DNA from: Stieleria varia
GTDB taxonomy: Bacteria; Planctomycetota; Planctomycetia; Pirellulales; Pirellulaceae
Length of the DNA stretch: 64,000 nt
NCBI RefSeq assembly: GCF_038443385.1
Contig: NZ_CP151726.1
Span: 7,254,001 to 7,318,000 of the forward strand
Reading direction: 5' to 3'
Of this stretch, positions 18,136 through 27,247 are shown one piece after another. The first letter of the stretch is position 1. Each line of letters starts with the position of its first letter. The position numbers and the translations under genes were made by a program. The notes beneath the pieces were generated by a model. The model searched no databases. It was not told where the DNA came from and saw only the letters and a program-made list of their open reading frames with translations.

Positions 18136-18666
18136 ATGTACAACATCGTTGACACACACACTTCCCAAGAAGCGAACACGTTTTGCTGTCCTGTAACGGG
18201 CGACGGGCGAGCCAAGCTGAAAGTCGGACGCAAGAAGTTTCACGTCATCGTGCGTGAAACATCGATCAAGGGCTTCACTGTTGAGATGAAACCCGGTGAC
18301 GTCAAGAGAATCCTTTCCACGAAGTCGGCGACGCTCGCATTCGACGATCGCCGCGTCGATATCGAGCCTGAATCGACCAACCAGATTGCCAAGGACAAGG
18401 TCTTGGTGCGGTTTGCTTTGCTCCGCGAGCATGCCCCCAAAGAGAAATTCCGCCTCAAGATCCCTTTCTTTGGACGCAAGAATCGCGACCCACATCCTGA
18501 CGTTTCGATGAGCGTGGCGGCCTACGGCGGTGTCGTACTGGTGCTGTTCTGTGTGCTTGCAATGCCCGGATTGGGCGACCATTTGGGGACCGCGCCGCGA
18601 ATCGAGGCGGCCGTGAAAACGATCTTGCAAGGATTTGATAGCCGATTCACCAACTTTCGGCGATAG
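18136..18666 (+). CDS. Hypothetical protein with one C-terminal membrane segment
   Basis: 176 residues, not recognised. The N-terminal ~125 residues are soluble and rich in Lys/Arg; the pattern GRAKLKVGRKKFHVIVRE followed by TSIKGFTVEM faintly resembles a PilZ-like barrel, but the RxxxR and D/NxSxxG motifs are not both present, so this is only a suggestion. Residues about 130-150 (VAAYGGVVLVLFCVLAMPGL) form one hydrophobic segment. A strong terminator follows 54 bases after the stop, so it appears to be a separate transcription unit, divergent from the cytochrome gene. Confidence 0.62.
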   Translation: MYNIVDTHTSQEANTFCCPVTGDGRAKLKVGRKKFHVIVRETSIKGFTVEMKPGDVKRILSTKSATLAFDDRRVDIEPESTNQIAKDKVLVRFALLREHAPKEKFRLKIPFFGRKNRDPHPDVSMSVAAYGGVVLVLFCVLAMPGLGDHLGTAPRIEAAVKTILQGFDSRFTNFRR

Positions 18667-18719
18667 TTTTCCTGACCGTTACAGCTTTCCTTAAGCTCAC
18701 AGTCGGTCTAACCGATACA

Positions 18720-18752
18720 AACGATGGCGGACCAATACGCCATCGTTTTTTT
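18720..18752 (+). terminator. Rho-independent terminator
   Basis: Perfect 10-bp stem (AACGATGGCG at 18720-18729 pairing with 18738-18747), 8-base loop, and a T run through 18752. It follows the hypothetical membrane protein ending at 18666. Confidence 0.9.
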
Positions 18753-18782
18753 ATGCGCACCATTTGGTCGGGACTTGCTCAG

Positions 18783-19232
18783 ATGAATTTCATGGACGTT
18801 CTTCGCGGCGTACAACGATGCTTGCTGGCATTGCTGATGGTCACAACGCTCGTGCTCAGCAGCGGATGCCGGCTGTGTTGCGACCCCGACGACGGCTCAT
18901 TCTCCGCCTACGGTGGTTCATGGGAGCGAACTCGCCGTGACGGAGGTCGCGTGGGCAGCCTGTTTGATCCAGGTGGGGCAAAAATTGCCGATCTGTCGCC
19001 GCGTGATGACGTCGTTGCCCCCGATGAACGCTCCCGTATTCTGCGTGGTCGATCTGATGCCGCAGACGCGAAAGCCGACGCAGCGGAAGACAAACCAGAT
19101 GAGATGGATGCCGACGAAGCGGCTGCCCAACGCGAGCAAGAATTGCAAGAACGTCTGCAAAAGCTTCGCGACGAAGGCATGGAAAACATCAACATCATTC
19201 CCGGCGAGCCTCTGCCGCCATCGGTCTACTGA
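18783..19232 (+). CDS. Small Asp/Glu-rich lipoprotein
   Basis: About 149 residues from ATG at 18783. The in-frame ATG at 18753 touches the T run of the preceding terminator, so it is unlikely to be used. The N-terminus (RCLLALLMVTTLVLSSGC) is a lipoprotein signal with lipobox LSSGC, so the mature protein should be lipid-anchored. After the Cys comes RLCCDPDDGSFSAYGGSW, then a highly charged Ala/Asp/Glu region that may form a coiled coil (AAQREQELQERLQKLRDEG). The end is NIIPGEPLPPSVY. I do not recognise a family. It is a free-standing gene converging with aroA, whose stop lies 27 bases away. Confidence 0.72.
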   Translation: MNFMDVLRGVQRCLLALLMVTTLVLSSGCRLCCDPDDGSFSAYGGSWERTRRDGGRVGSLFDPGGAKIADLSPRDDVVAPDERSRILRGRSDAADAKADAAEDKPDEMDADEAAAQREQELQERLQKLRDEGMENINIIPGEPLPPSVY

Positions 19233-19259
19233 AACCGAACCGGATCGCCGGGCATTTGA

Positions 19260-20654
19260 TCAAGTTCGCCAGTGGTGTGCGCGACCGATCAGTTTCTCGA
19301 GATCGGCAAAGTATTCGGGATAGGTCTTGACGGTGCATCCCGGATTGAGAATCTCGACCCCGTCGGCAACCAGCCCGGCGAGAGAAAAACTCATCGCCAT
19401 TCGGTGATCGTTGTAGGTCTCCAGGACTGCGGGTCGAATGCCATCGCTGGGCGGTTGGATGGTCATGCCATCGGAATGTTCTGTCACGATCGCCCCGAGC
19501 TTTCTCAGCTCGACGGCCAAGTCACCGATGCGATCGGTTTCTTTGAATCGATTGTGCGCGACACCACGAACCCGAGTCGGACCCTGGGCGCACAAAGCGA
19601 CCATTGCCAGGGTTTGAACTGTATCGCTGATCGCATTCATGTCGACATCGATGCCATGCAGCGGCCGTCCGACAATGGTCAAGCTGTCATGCCCGGTTTC
19701 TACTTCGCATCCCATCTGCCGCAGGACTTCACAGAAACCCACATCACCCTGCATCGCACCGGGCGTCAATCCATTGACGGTGATGCGACCCTGAGTGATC
19801 GCGGCTGCGGCCCAAAAATAGCTGGCCGCTGACGCGTCAGGCTCAATCGCGTACTGGATGCCTTGATACTCGTTGGCGTCGACCTGAACGCGAACGGTTG
19901 TTGCCGTCGCATCGTTCTCCGGCACGTTGCTCTTCGGCACGTTGTTCTCCGGCACGTTGTCGCATTCGATGATCTCGATTGCTCCGCCGAAACGACGCAT
20001 GACCTCGGCGGTCATCTTGACGTAAGGCATCGAAACCAATTCGCCCCGAACCAATATTTCCCGAGGACTCCTGGTGCGAATCGCAGCGATGGGGGCGGCC
20101 ATCATCAGACCACTGAGGTACTGACTGCTAACGGACCCCGCGACGCAAATGGATTCGCAGTTCCAGCCGTCCGACTGAATCAAGACCGGCGGGCATCCCG
20201 ATGGCGATTCCGCCGCGATGTTGCCTTCTTGAATCGGAATCAACGCAGTGATCAGGTCTTCGATCGGACGTTGGTGCATTCGTTCGACGCCGACGAGTCG
20301 ATAGTTACCGCCGGCCGCCGACAGCGCGGCGGTCAGAAAACGAACGGTCGTTCCGCTGTTGGCGATGAACAACTCGTGATGCTCTGAATTGCGATCCTGC
20401 GGTTGGCTAACCCGGCCTCCCAAAGACAACGTAAGCCCGCCTTCGCTGATCTCGATGGGGATGCCGATCTGCCGCAACGCCTCGATCATCACCTCGGTGT
20501 CTTCGCTACGCAACGCACCAGTCAACGTCGACGGTCCGTCGGCAAAGGCGGCGCACAACAGCGCGCGATTGGTCAGGCTCTTGCTGCCTGGCGGGCGGAT
20601 TTCGCCGTTGACGGGACCACCTGGAATGACTCGGACGCTGGCGGGATCAGACAT
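19260..20654 (-). CDS. aroA: 3-phosphoshikimate 1-carboxyvinyltransferase (EPSP synthase)
   Basis: 464 residues. It condenses shikimate-3-phosphate with phosphoenolpyruvate in the sixth step of the shikimate pathway. The signatures are all visible: PPGSKSLTNRALLCAA (substrate-binding Lys and Arg), LRSEDTEVMIEAL, NSGTTVRFLTAAL, SVSSQYLSGLMMA, RFKETDRIGDLAVELRKLG and YNDHRMAMSFSLAGL. In the second domain there is an unusual insert made of repeated NVPEN/NVPKS units (encoded about 19910-19965), a small in-frame tandem duplication. The start at 20654 gives MSDPASVRVIPGGPVNGEI, a normal family N-terminus. It lies 66 bases downstream of a small membrane-protein gene on the same strand. Confidence 0.96.
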   Translation of the reverse strand: MSDPASVRVIPGGPVNGEIRPPGSKSLTNRALLCAAFADGPSTLTGALRSEDTEVMIEALRQIGIPIEISEGGLTLSLGGRVSQPQDRNSEHHELFIANSGTTVRFLTAALSAAGGNYRLVGVERMHQRPIEDLITALIPIQEGNIAAESPSGCPPVLIQSDGWNCESICVAGSVSSQYLSGLMMAAPIAAIRTRSPREILVRGELVSMPYVKMTAEVMRRFGGAIEIIECDNVPENNVPKSNVPENDATATTVRVQVDANEYQGIQYAIEPDASAASYFWAAAAITQGRITVNGLTPGAMQGDVGFCEVLRQMGCEVETGHDSLTIVGRPLHGIDVDMNAISDTVQTLAMVALCAQGPTRVRGVAHNRFKETDRIGDLAVELRKLGAIVTEHSDGMTIQPPSDGIRPAVLETYNDHRMAMSFSLAGLVADGVEILNPGCTVKTYPEYFADLEKLIGRAHHWRT

Positions 20655-20720
20655 ATTCGATGGAAAGGTTCAGTTGCCCGGCGTATCGAGCGGCGTGTCG
20701 AAGGTCAGACCGCCAACGCC

Positions 20721-21041
20721 TCAGGTCACTTGACCATACGGTGCTTCGGTCAACGAAGTGGTCTCGGAGTTCCATGTCACATCATCGCTTCGGCTGGGCA
20801 ATACGAGCGACGCCACGATCATGCTGCCTGTCATCGTGGTGTGAATCAGCCAACTGTGGTCGCAAGCGATCACGGTGCGCAACGTCACGATGGTCATCAC
20901 AATCAGGGTGAGAAAGAAACGTCGTTGGGCACGCTGCTCCGCGTCGCCCACCGAAAGCTTCAATGCCACCAAGGACCAAACTCCGATCAACGGTAGTGCG
21001 ACAGTATCCGCGAAGTGGGTGATCTGGGAAAGGTCGGGCAT
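20721..21041 (-). CDS. Small polytopic membrane protein, unknown function
   Basis: 106 residues with about three hydrophobic segments: TVALPLIGVWSLVALKLSV, RFFLTLIVMTIVTLRTVIA and TTMTGSMIVASLVLP. The tail is polar. I recognise no family. Coding support comes from clear hydrophobic periodicity, a run of the frame free of stops, and its position just upstream of aroA on the same strand. A longer overlapping frame (21792-20782) is the shadow of coaE and is discarded. Confidence 0.6.
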   Translation of the reverse strand: MPDLSQITHFADTVALPLIGVWSLVALKLSVGDAEQRAQRRFFLTLIVMTIVTLRTVIACDHSWLIHTTMTGSMIVASLVLPSRSDDVTWNSETTSLTEAPYGQVT

Positions 21042-21373
21042 TTGCTTGTTTCTGGATCGATCGTGACGAAGTTCTAGGCGGGTACAAGCCAGAATGCACC
21101 CTGCTCACGACTCCTTTTGTCAGGTTGCCCCGACCGGCCGGAAGATCGACTTGAGAAAAACTTTTCAGAAATCCCGGAATGGTGGTAGGCATCTGGATGG
21201 ACCAGGCTGCCACCGCCGCACCACAATGGACGGGAAAGTTAGAGTTTGGATACAGCGAGCAATCCGATGGCAGGCAAAAAGGCGATGGCAGACAGCAAGG
21301 CGATGGCAGCGAAAAACGCAGTTGCAGTGATCGACTTGGTGCTCGGTAAACACGGACTTCTAACCTCGATGGC
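21042..21373. other. Gene-free stretch, divergent promoter region
   Basis: No gene is supported. It separates the divergent small membrane gene and coaE and should hold their promoters, though no clear -35/-10 pair stands out. A short run of repeated GGCGATGGCAG-like units is present near 21280-21310. Confidence 0.5.
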
Positions 21374-22099
21374 ATGCCGAAACACGCGATGATATTGCTC
21401 GGAATCGTTGGAACGCCGGCTGCCGGTAAATCGACCGTCGCGGAGTATTTGGCCTGGCAGGGAGCGCATTGGATCAACGCGGACTTGATCGCCCGCGATT
21501 GCTTGGGACTGCCCGACGTACGCGACGGTTTGGTCCAGCGGTTCGGCCAATCGATTGTTGATGCCGACGGGGCCGTGATCCGTTCGGTTGTGGCAAGCAA
21601 GGTGTTCGGCGATGCACCTGAGCAGAGGCAGGCGCTGAAGTATTTGGAGTCGCTGGTGCATCCGATCGTGCGTCGGAAGATCACCGAAAGCTTGATTTGG
21701 GCGGCTGAGAACCGTTTTCCCGTCTCTCTGCTGGATGTTCCCCTGATGTTCGAATCGGGTTGGGACCGATGTTGCGATGCCATCTGGTGCATCGATGCGG
21801 ACCGCGATGTTCGGCTTCAGAGAGCCGCCCGACGAGGCTGGGACGCTTTGGAACTGGATCGCCGGGAGGCCAGCCAAGTGTCGATAGCGACAAAAAAGCG
21901 ACTCAGTAACCGAATTATGTCTAATGATGCGACCTTAGAGGCTTTGCACGAAAAACTCCGTGCCGCGTGGGAATTGCTCGCTACAATCCAGGGCAGCAGT
22001 ACCACCAAATCACACCCATCCGGGCCATCAGTCCGAATTACGCCATCGATCCGGACCGGGATCCGGCACTGCCAAACCGACTTCCCAGCCGAAATATGA
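21374..22099 (+). CDS. coaE: Dephospho-CoA kinase
   Basis: 241 residues. It phosphorylates dephospho-CoA at the 3'-hydroxyl, the last step of CoA synthesis, in the cytoplasm. ILLGIVGTPAAGKSTVAEYL holds the P-loop (GTPAAGKST). Further family motifs are INADLIARD, LESLVHPIVR and LLDVPLMFESGWDRCCD, and the LID-region R-L-x-x-A-x-x-R (RLQRAARRG). The C-terminal ~35 residues after LRAAWELLATIQ extend beyond most homologues and look unstructured. Rho and lumazine synthase follow on the same strand. Confidence 0.94.
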   Translation: MPKHAMILLGIVGTPAAGKSTVAEYLAWQGAHWINADLIARDCLGLPDVRDGLVQRFGQSIVDADGAVIRSVVASKVFGDAPEQRQALKYLESLVHPIVRRKITESLIWAAENRFPVSLLDVPLMFESGWDRCCDAIWCIDADRDVRLQRAARRGWDALELDRREASQVSIATKKRLSNRIMSNDATLEALHEKLRAAWELLATIQGSSTTKSHPSGPSVRITPSIRTGIRHCQTDFPAEI

Positions 22100-22277
22100 C
22101 CCTGACACGATGGTTCCCCGCCATTGCGACCCTTCATTGGACAATCGACGAAATTTCCTGTTAGGCTGTAAGCACCGCCCATGCGGTGGCTGACTATACC
22201 CTCCTGCTTCTCTCTTTTCCCTGCCTGCATTCCCTCTCTTCAGAGCGCCACGGCTGACCCAGGCGCGACCAATCATC

Positions 22278-23780
22278 ATGCAATCCAATCGGCCAAACGG
22301 TGAGGACAACCGGGGTCCGCGACGCAACAGCGGATCGCGCGAGTACCAGCAGTACAAACGTACTGCACGTCCGCGACACCCGGACAAACAAGTCGACGAA
22401 CGCATTCGCGAGCTGGATGCGGAACGAGATCCGTTATCGCTCCCCGAGGAGATCGTCAGCGAAGCCAACAAGTCAGGCAAACGCGTTGGAATTCCATCCG
22501 GACAGGAAACCACCGAGCTGAATTTGGCTCAGTTGCAGACCAAGACGATCGAGCAGCTCGCGCAGTTGGCGGTTGCCGAAGGCATCACGCTGGCCGACGG
22601 GATTTCGCGTACCGAGCTGATGTTCGCGGTGCTCAAGCATCGTATGAAAGTCAACGGGCTGATGTACGGAGAGGGCACGTTGGAAATCTTGCCCGACGGT
22701 TTCGGGTTTCTGCGAAGCGCGTCGCATCACTACATCTCCTGTCCCGATGACATCTACGTTTCACCCAGTCAGATTCGTCGCTTCGGTTTGCAAACCGGCA
22801 GCCATGTTGCGGGACAGATCCGACCACCCAAGGAAAACGAACGATACTTTGCATTGTTGAGAATCGAAGCGATCAATCGCCAAGATCCGATGCAACGCAA
22901 TCAGATGGTTGCGTTCGATTTGTTGACCCCGCTGCACCCCAACACGCGAATCATTCTGGAGCACGATCCGGCAGAGTTGAGCACGCGTGTGGTCGACATG
23001 CTGACGCCAATCGGGTTTGGACAACGCGGTTTGATTGTCAGCCCTCCGCGGGCGGGCAAAACGATCCTGATGCAGCAGATGGCGCGAGCGGTCTTGAAGA
23101 ACTATCCCGAGTCGTACGTGTTCATCTTGTTGATCGATGAACGGCCGGAGGAAGTCACGGACATGGAACGCGAGGTTCGCGGGCCGCAATGCGAGGTCAT
23201 CAGCAGCACGTTCGATGAACCCGCACAGCGACACATCCAAGTCGCTCAGATGGTGATCGAAAAAGCAAAGCGGATGGTGGAAGCCGGCACCGACGTGGTG
23301 GTCTTCTTGGACTCCATCACCAGGTTGGCTCGCGCGCACAACAGCGACGGTGAGTCCACGGGCAAGTTGCTTTCGGGTGGCTTGGACGCGGGAGCGTTGC
23401 AAAAACCCAAGGCCCTGTTCGGTTCGGCGAGAAAGACAGAGGAAGGTGGTTCGCTGACCATCTTGGCGACGGCGTTGGTCGACACGGGCAGCAAGATGGA
23501 CGACGTGATCTTTGAAGAGTTCAAAGGAACCGGCAACTTGGAGATCGTACTCGATCGCGCTCTGGTCGATCGTCGCATTTGGCCCGCGATCGATATCGCA
23601 CGTAGCGGGACTCGTCGCGAAGAAATGTTGATGGATGCAGACGAGCATGCCAGAATCTCTGCCCTGCGTCGTGCGTTTGCCGAAGTTTCTCCGGCGGATG
23701 CGATGGCAGATCTAACCAAGCGTCTACGGAAAACGCAAAACAACGTTGAGTTCTTGATGAGTGTGAAAAATGTCGATTGA
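22278..23780 (+). CDS. rho: Transcription termination factor Rho
   Basis: 500 residues. RNA-dependent ATPase that ends transcription. Residues 1-75 are a charged, Arg-rich extension. Rho N-terminal helices follow ([18 protein letters not shown]), then the cold-shock-like RNA-binding domain ([31 protein letters not shown]), then the RecA-like ATPase with Walker [10 protein letters not shown], the [16 protein letters not shown] segment, the Walker [17 protein letters not shown] and the R-loop region [13 protein letters not shown]. All catalytic elements are intact. Its 3' end overlaps ribH by 11 bases, so the two are co-translated. No strong ribosome-binding site precedes the ATG. Confidence 0.97.
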   Translation: MQSNRPNGEDNRGPRRNSGSREYQQYKRTARPRHPDKQVDERIRELDAERDPLSLPEEIVSEANKSGKRVGIPSGQETTELNLAQLQTKTIEQLAQLAVAEGITLADGISRTELMFAVLKHRMKVNGLMYGEGTLEILPDGFGFLRSASHHYISCPDDIYVSPSQIRRFGLQTGSHVAGQIRPPKENERYFALLRIEAINRQDPMQRNQMVAFDLLTPLHPNTRIILEHDPAELSTRVVDMLTPIGFGQRGLIVSPPRAGKTILMQQMARAVLKNYPESYVFILLIDERPEEVTDMEREVRGPQCEVISSTFDEPAQRHIQVAQMVIEKAKRMVEAGTDVVVFLDSITRLARAHNSDGESTGKLLSGGLDAGALQKPKALFGSARKTEEGGSLTILATALVDTGSKMDDVIFEEFKGTGNLEIVLDRALVDRRIWPAIDIARSGTRREEMLMDADEHARISALRRAFAEVSPADAMADLTKRLRKTQNNVEFLMSVKNVD

Positions 23781-24267
23781 TTCAGCCGATTCGGGAACGA
23801 TTCAGACTTTTGTCGGTACCGATGGCGATTTGCCCCAGGGCAAGATCGTGGTTGCCGCGAGCACCTACAACGAAGCCATTTGCGATTCGATGCTCACCGC
23901 AGCACTGGAGTCGCTGAATAATGGTGGCGTCGCCCCATCGGACATTCTGGTCGTACGAGTTCCGGGAGCATGGGAGCTGTCCCTCGCAATCGCTCCGCTG
24001 ATTCGACGTCCCGACGTGGTCGCCGCGATCGCCTTGGGATGTGTGATCAAAGGTGAAACGACGCACGACGAGCACATCAATCGGGCCGTCAGCATGTCCT
24101 TGATGAACATGGGCGTCGAAACGGAGAAACCGATCGGGCTTGGTCTGTTGACCTGCAACACGCTGGAGCAGGCATTGCAGCGAAGCGGCGGAGCACTGGG
24201 CAACAAAGGCCATGAAGCCGCCGACGCCGCCTTGGAGTTGTTGCGACTGTCGGTCAAAATCGGCTAG
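23770..24267 (+). CDS. ribH: 6,7-dimethyl-8-ribityllumazine synthase
   Basis: 165 residues. It makes 6,7-dimethyl-8-ribityllumazine, the direct precursor of riboflavin. Family motifs are seen: [31 protein letters not shown] and [20 protein letters not shown], where the His in GETTHDEHI is the catalytic region, and [16 protein letters not shown]. It starts inside the 3' end of rho. Riboflavin synthase or other rib genes are not in the window, so the pathway is scattered, as is common in planctomycetes. Confidence 0.95.
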   Translation: MSIDSADSGTIQTFVGTDGDLPQGKIVVAASTYNEAICDSMLTAALESLNNGGVAPSDILVVRVPGAWELSLAIAPLIRRPDVVAAIALGCVIKGETTHDEHINRAVSMSLMNMGVETEKPIGLGLLTCNTLEQALQRSGGALGNKGHEAADAALELLRLSVKIG

Positions 24268-24291
24268 CCCAGATCATTCATCCGCCACCCC

Positions 24292-25800
24292 TCAAGGCCA
24301 ATCAGGAGCCTTCTTCAGCTTACCGGTTTTCAGATCAGTCAGCTTGATCGCATCGGCTGGCGTTTCTTTCGTTGAACGAAAGTGGATCACCAAGCCGGCT
24401 TTGGTTCCCATTTTTTCCCGATCGACTTGACCCGAGTGCGCTGAGTCCGGGCCGTCAACGATCCAACGAAAACGGCTCGGCGGTTTGCTGTCTCGCACGA
24501 CCGCCAACCGGATCGGCTGATCCGTCTTGGGCATGGACTCAATCACTTGGAAATCATCTCCACTGCCCGACTGACTACTGACGATCTCCATGCGGTCTCC
24601 TTGAGTGCGGATTCCGATCAGCCATTTCGGAAAGCCGATTGCAACGAGCTGTCCATCGGAAACTTGACCACTCATCTGAACCGTTAAGCTCACTGCCTGA
24701 CCGCTCTCAAGACTCGGTTTCGTCTCGCTCAACGTTTGCGTTGCGGCCGCGTTCTCGGCCGGTTGAACAATCATCGCGCCATCGGCGGCATTGAACAGCC
24801 GTTGAGTGTTTGCGATCTTGAATCGCTTCGCGACGTCGCCTGGAAACTCAGGAACAGCTTTCAGCCCGGCAAGCCAATCTTTGGCAAGTGAAATCGGTGT
24901 GGCGTCAGATGGTCCATCACCAGACTTCGCCGGTGGTTGCATGTCTTTCGCTCCCGGCACACTGGCTCCCGGCACATTCACATCGGCCAAGACCTCGTCA
25001 AACTTTCCGCCGCTCAGCAGTCCCGATCCTTTCGTGCGTCCGATCTCGGCACCCAGTTTTTGAGATTTCGGCGCGACAGGTCGAGCTTGGCTGCTGGAGA
25101 CGCTCGCGTTTGCGGTGCGTTTGGTTCGAGTCGAACTCATGGCCTCGTTTGAGGATGACTCCGAGTCATTCGGCGTCGTATTGTCTGGCGTCGTCTTGTT
25201 TGAAGTCAAACCGCTCGGTTTTTGGTTCTTTGGGGCCGGGCTGCCGGTCGATTGGGTCGCCGTCGATTTGGACGACAAAGGTTTAGCGTCAGCAGCACGT
25301 CGGCCGCCGCCTCCACGATTGACGAAGTAAACGATCAACACAATCAGCAACAGAACACTTGCGCTGATCGCATGGAATTTCCATTGGAACTGTTTGCGTT
25401 TCCTGCGCGAGGCGGCATAGGAGTCTGCGCGACTGCTGGCAGGTGTTCCCGCAGCACTTGCGTTGGCGGCGGCTGTTGGTGCTGCGGCGTTGCTCGTGGG
25501 AACGACGGTGGGCCTCGCCGCCGGAGCGGGATTCCGCAATTGATCGTCGTAGTGTGTTTTGGATTCGGGGTCCGTCAGCACGCGTCTCGCTGACGCGACC
25601 ATCCCCAGCAATTCTTGAACCGCCTTGCGTTGCGGCCCCGCAGCGATCGAGTGCAGATAGGCAGCCCTTTGTTTGGCGGCCTCATCGATCTTGGTCGTAT
25701 CGGATTCAAAATCATCCAGCCCTAGGAGGGCGTAGTGATTGGGGGGCAAACGATCGGCAGGAATCTGCAACCACTGCTGATAGAGTTCGTTCATAAACAA
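24292..25800 (-). CDS. Membrane protein with J-domain-like N-terminus
   Basis: 502 residues. The first ~85 residues (NHYALLGLDDFESDTTKI, ARRVLTDPESKTHYDDQL) resemble the planctomycete 'YxLLGLxxFExD' segment that is like a DnaJ J-domain but lacks the HPD tripeptide. An Ala/Pro linker follows, then one transmembrane helix near residues 147-163 (HAISASVLLLIVLIVYFVN). The rest is a Ser/Thr-rich linker and a C-terminal beta-rich domain with Lys/Asp-rich tail that should lie in the periplasm. No enzyme motif is visible. The family is common in Pirellulaceae, but I know of no assigned function. It converges with ribH (24 bases between stops). Confidence 0.78.
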   Translation of the reverse strand: MFMNELYQQWLQIPADRLPPNHYALLGLDDFESDTTKIDEAAKQRAAYLHSIAAGPQRKAVQELLGMVASARRVLTDPESKTHYDDQLRNPAPAARPTVVPTSNAAAPTAAANASAAGTPASSRADSYAASRRKRKQFQWKFHAISASVLLLIVLIVYFVNRGGGGRRAADAKPLSSKSTATQSTGSPAPKNQKPSGLTSNKTTPDNTTPNDSESSSNEAMSSTRTKRTANASVSSSQARPVAPKSQKLGAEIGRTKGSGLLSGGKFDEVLADVNVPGASVPGAKDMQPPAKSGDGPSDATPISLAKDWLAGLKAVPEFPGDVAKRFKIANTQRLFNAADGAMIVQPAENAAATQTLSETKPSLESGQAVSLTVQMSGQVSDGQLVAIGFPKWLIGIRTQGDRMEIVSSQSGSGDDFQVIESMPKTDQPIRLAVVRDSKPPSRFRWIVDGPDSAHSGQVDREKMGTKAGLVIHFRSTKETPADAIKLTDLKTGKLKKAPDWP

Positions 25801-26362
25801 AAAAGGGCGAGTCGTATCGGCGGTATGCTTGGGGTGCCTGGGTCAAACGCCCCAACGGCACCGCCTCGTTGGCAGGAGAATAGAATCAGCACTATAGCAC
25901 GCTGGCACGCTCAGCCAAAACAAACCACCCGAAAACGGATTTACCGCGAGTGGTCGTGAGAAAGGAAAACGAATAGGTCTTTGGAAAGCACGAGAACCTA
26001 AGACGATGGGGGCACGCAATCAAACGCCAGCTAACAGCGCGACCAACTGCTCGCCTAACTCGAACGAGCTAGTCTCGCCTTCGAGATCGTTGAAGGTACG
26101 TGTTACTGGCCCCGCTTTCATCGAAGATCCCGCGTGTTCTGGGCCGATTTGTAGTCGGAATAGGAAAGGCGTTGTACATGGTTAATTCGGTACACTTTCG
26201 CCCGCCCTCGCAGTCAGCATCTCGCAGCCCGCCTTTCAGAGATTCTAAACCGTACCCCGCTGCTACCTCGCCCCTTTTCAGACGCGTTGCACGCAAATTG
26301 TGTTGCACAAGTGCGGATTCATCTCCCGCTGCTTTTCTCTTGGACCTTGGGGGGACGTCATC
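25801..26362. other. Gene-free stretch
   Basis: Nothing recognisable. An open frame on the minus strand (26449-26069) has no family features, atypical composition and no ribosome-binding site, so it is not counted as a gene. The 5' leader of the J-domain-like gene lies at the left end. Confidence 0.5.
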
Positions 26363-26561
26363 ATGAAGCCGTGGATTTTCACTTCTCTGCAGCAACGTGA
26401 CCAACAACTTTCCCTGCTGAAGTGCTCTGCTTGCCCCCACTGCAAACACATCGGGACTCTATGGCGACGTGATCGTCTACGAAGGTGGCCGCCGGATCGG
26501 TAAGGCCCGCCTGCTGGACGCCGTCGCCAACGGCATGATGCGCCGGAAAGAAACCTCGTGA
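26363..26561 (+). pseudogene. Possible frameshifted zinc-ribbon fragment
   Basis: From ATG at 26363 one frame reads MKPWIFTSLQQRDQQLSLLK then CSACPHCKHIGTL, a C-x-x-C-type zinc-binding start. Near 26457 the sense continues in another frame as LYGDVIVYEGGRRIGKARLL, ending at TGA 26559-26561. Reading the two together gives one plausible small protein of a zinc-ribbon kind. I therefore read this as a decayed gene with one frameshift. The family is not certain, and the join is inferred from the sense of the two halves only. Confidence 0.35.
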
Positions 26562-26665
26562 GCCTCGGGCGCTAGCCGTGGGCCCCGTACCACAATCCGC
26601 ACCTCGATGCCTCGTGAGCCTCGGGCGCTAGCCGTGGGCCCCGCACCACAATCCGCACCACTCGT
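26554..26665. repeat. 56-base tandem duplication
   Basis: Two adjacent, nearly identical copies of a 56-base unit start at 26554 and 26610 (both begin CCTCGTGAGCCTCGGGCG). The unit carries GCTAGCCGTGGGCC, which resembles parts of the intergenic repeat near 35070-35180. Confidence 0.75.
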
Positions 26666-26676
26666 CCACTCTGGCT

Positions 26677-26709
26677 CCCTTCTCCCCCAGCTTTTCTGGG
26701 GGAGAAGGG
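26677..26709. repeat. Perfect hairpin, 14-bp stem
   Basis: CCCTTCTCCCCCAG at 26677-26690 pairs exactly with 26696-26709 around a CTTTT loop. It is followed by CTGGGGATGAGGGGG. This form of hairpin is a common dispersed intergenic element in planctomycetes; there is no T run, so a terminator role is doubtful. Confidence 0.75.
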
Positions 26710-26928
26710 CTGGGGATGAGGGGGCTGAACGCTGAAACGTTGCTTCACCCAATACGCATCCATTCCAAGCGACTTCGCGCACGAAAAGCCAACTAACAAC
26801 TTCACTCCTCCCATTTCCAACATCCACCCATGATCAGATCCTACTTTCTCTGATTCGAAGCTCCTTCCGTCGAGCTTGTCTCGGCGGAGGAAACAACTGA
26901 CGGCTACTTGCCCAAGCCAACAAAACTT

Positions 26929-26973
26929 CCCCACCGCCCGCGAATCGCCAAAGGCGATTCGCGGGCGGTGGGG
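26929..26973. repeat. Perfect palindrome, 21-bp stem with AAA loop
   Basis: Bases 26929-26949 are exactly complementary to 26953-26973, with only AAA between. The stem is GC-rich and no poly-T follows. It lies in a gene-free stretch between the zinc-ribbon fragment and the RAYT element. It could be a REP-like mobile hairpin or a processing site. Seen directly in sequence; function unknown. Confidence 0.8.
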
Positions 26974-27132
26974 AAGCGAATGCGATTGTGTTACCGGGTA
27001 GCTGCCAGTTGTTGCTCCGAACCGGGGCAAGCCCGGCGGAAGCAAAGAATCAATCCTACGTAGACCGTGAACAACGAGTCACTTCCGGTCAATGAAACCA
27101 TCCGATCTCAATTCGGCCAAGAACATCCCAAG

Positions 27133-27247
27133 AGGAATCTAAGGGGTCAGGCCCCTTTGTTGGGATTTTCCGGGGCAGGAATCTAAGGGGTCAGGCCTCT
27201 TTGGCAGGAATCTAAGGGGTCAGGCCTCTTTGTTGGGATTTTCCGGG
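27133..27247. repeat. Three direct copies of the REP that flanks the RAYT gene
   Basis: Copies start at 27133, 27177 and 27206, each beginning AGGAATCTAAGGGGTCAGGC. The core AAGGGGTCAGGCCCCTT is palindromic in the first copy; the second and third have one mismatch (CCTCTT). Copies one and three share a longer tail (TTGGGATTTTCCGGG). The third copy contains the last codons and stop of the RAYT gene. Confidence 0.88.

Noticed and set aside
20782..21792. 336-codon open frame on the minus strand
   Set aside because: It lies opposite coaE and overlaps the small membrane gene; no motif or hydrophobic pattern, and coaE on the plus strand is certain.
22761..23648. 295-codon minus-strand frame
   Set aside because: Opposite the conserved ATPase domain of rho; no family sense.
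26069..26449. 126-codon minus-strand frame
   Set aside because: No family features, polar and irregular composition, no ribosome-binding site; partly opposite the zinc-ribbon fragment.
26677..26709. Terminator
   Set aside because: Strong hairpin but no T run and no gene ending close upstream; treated as a dispersed repeat.
27133..27247. CRISPR array
   Set aside because: Repeats are few, touch each other without spacers, and are REPs of the neighbouring RAYT; no cas genes are present.
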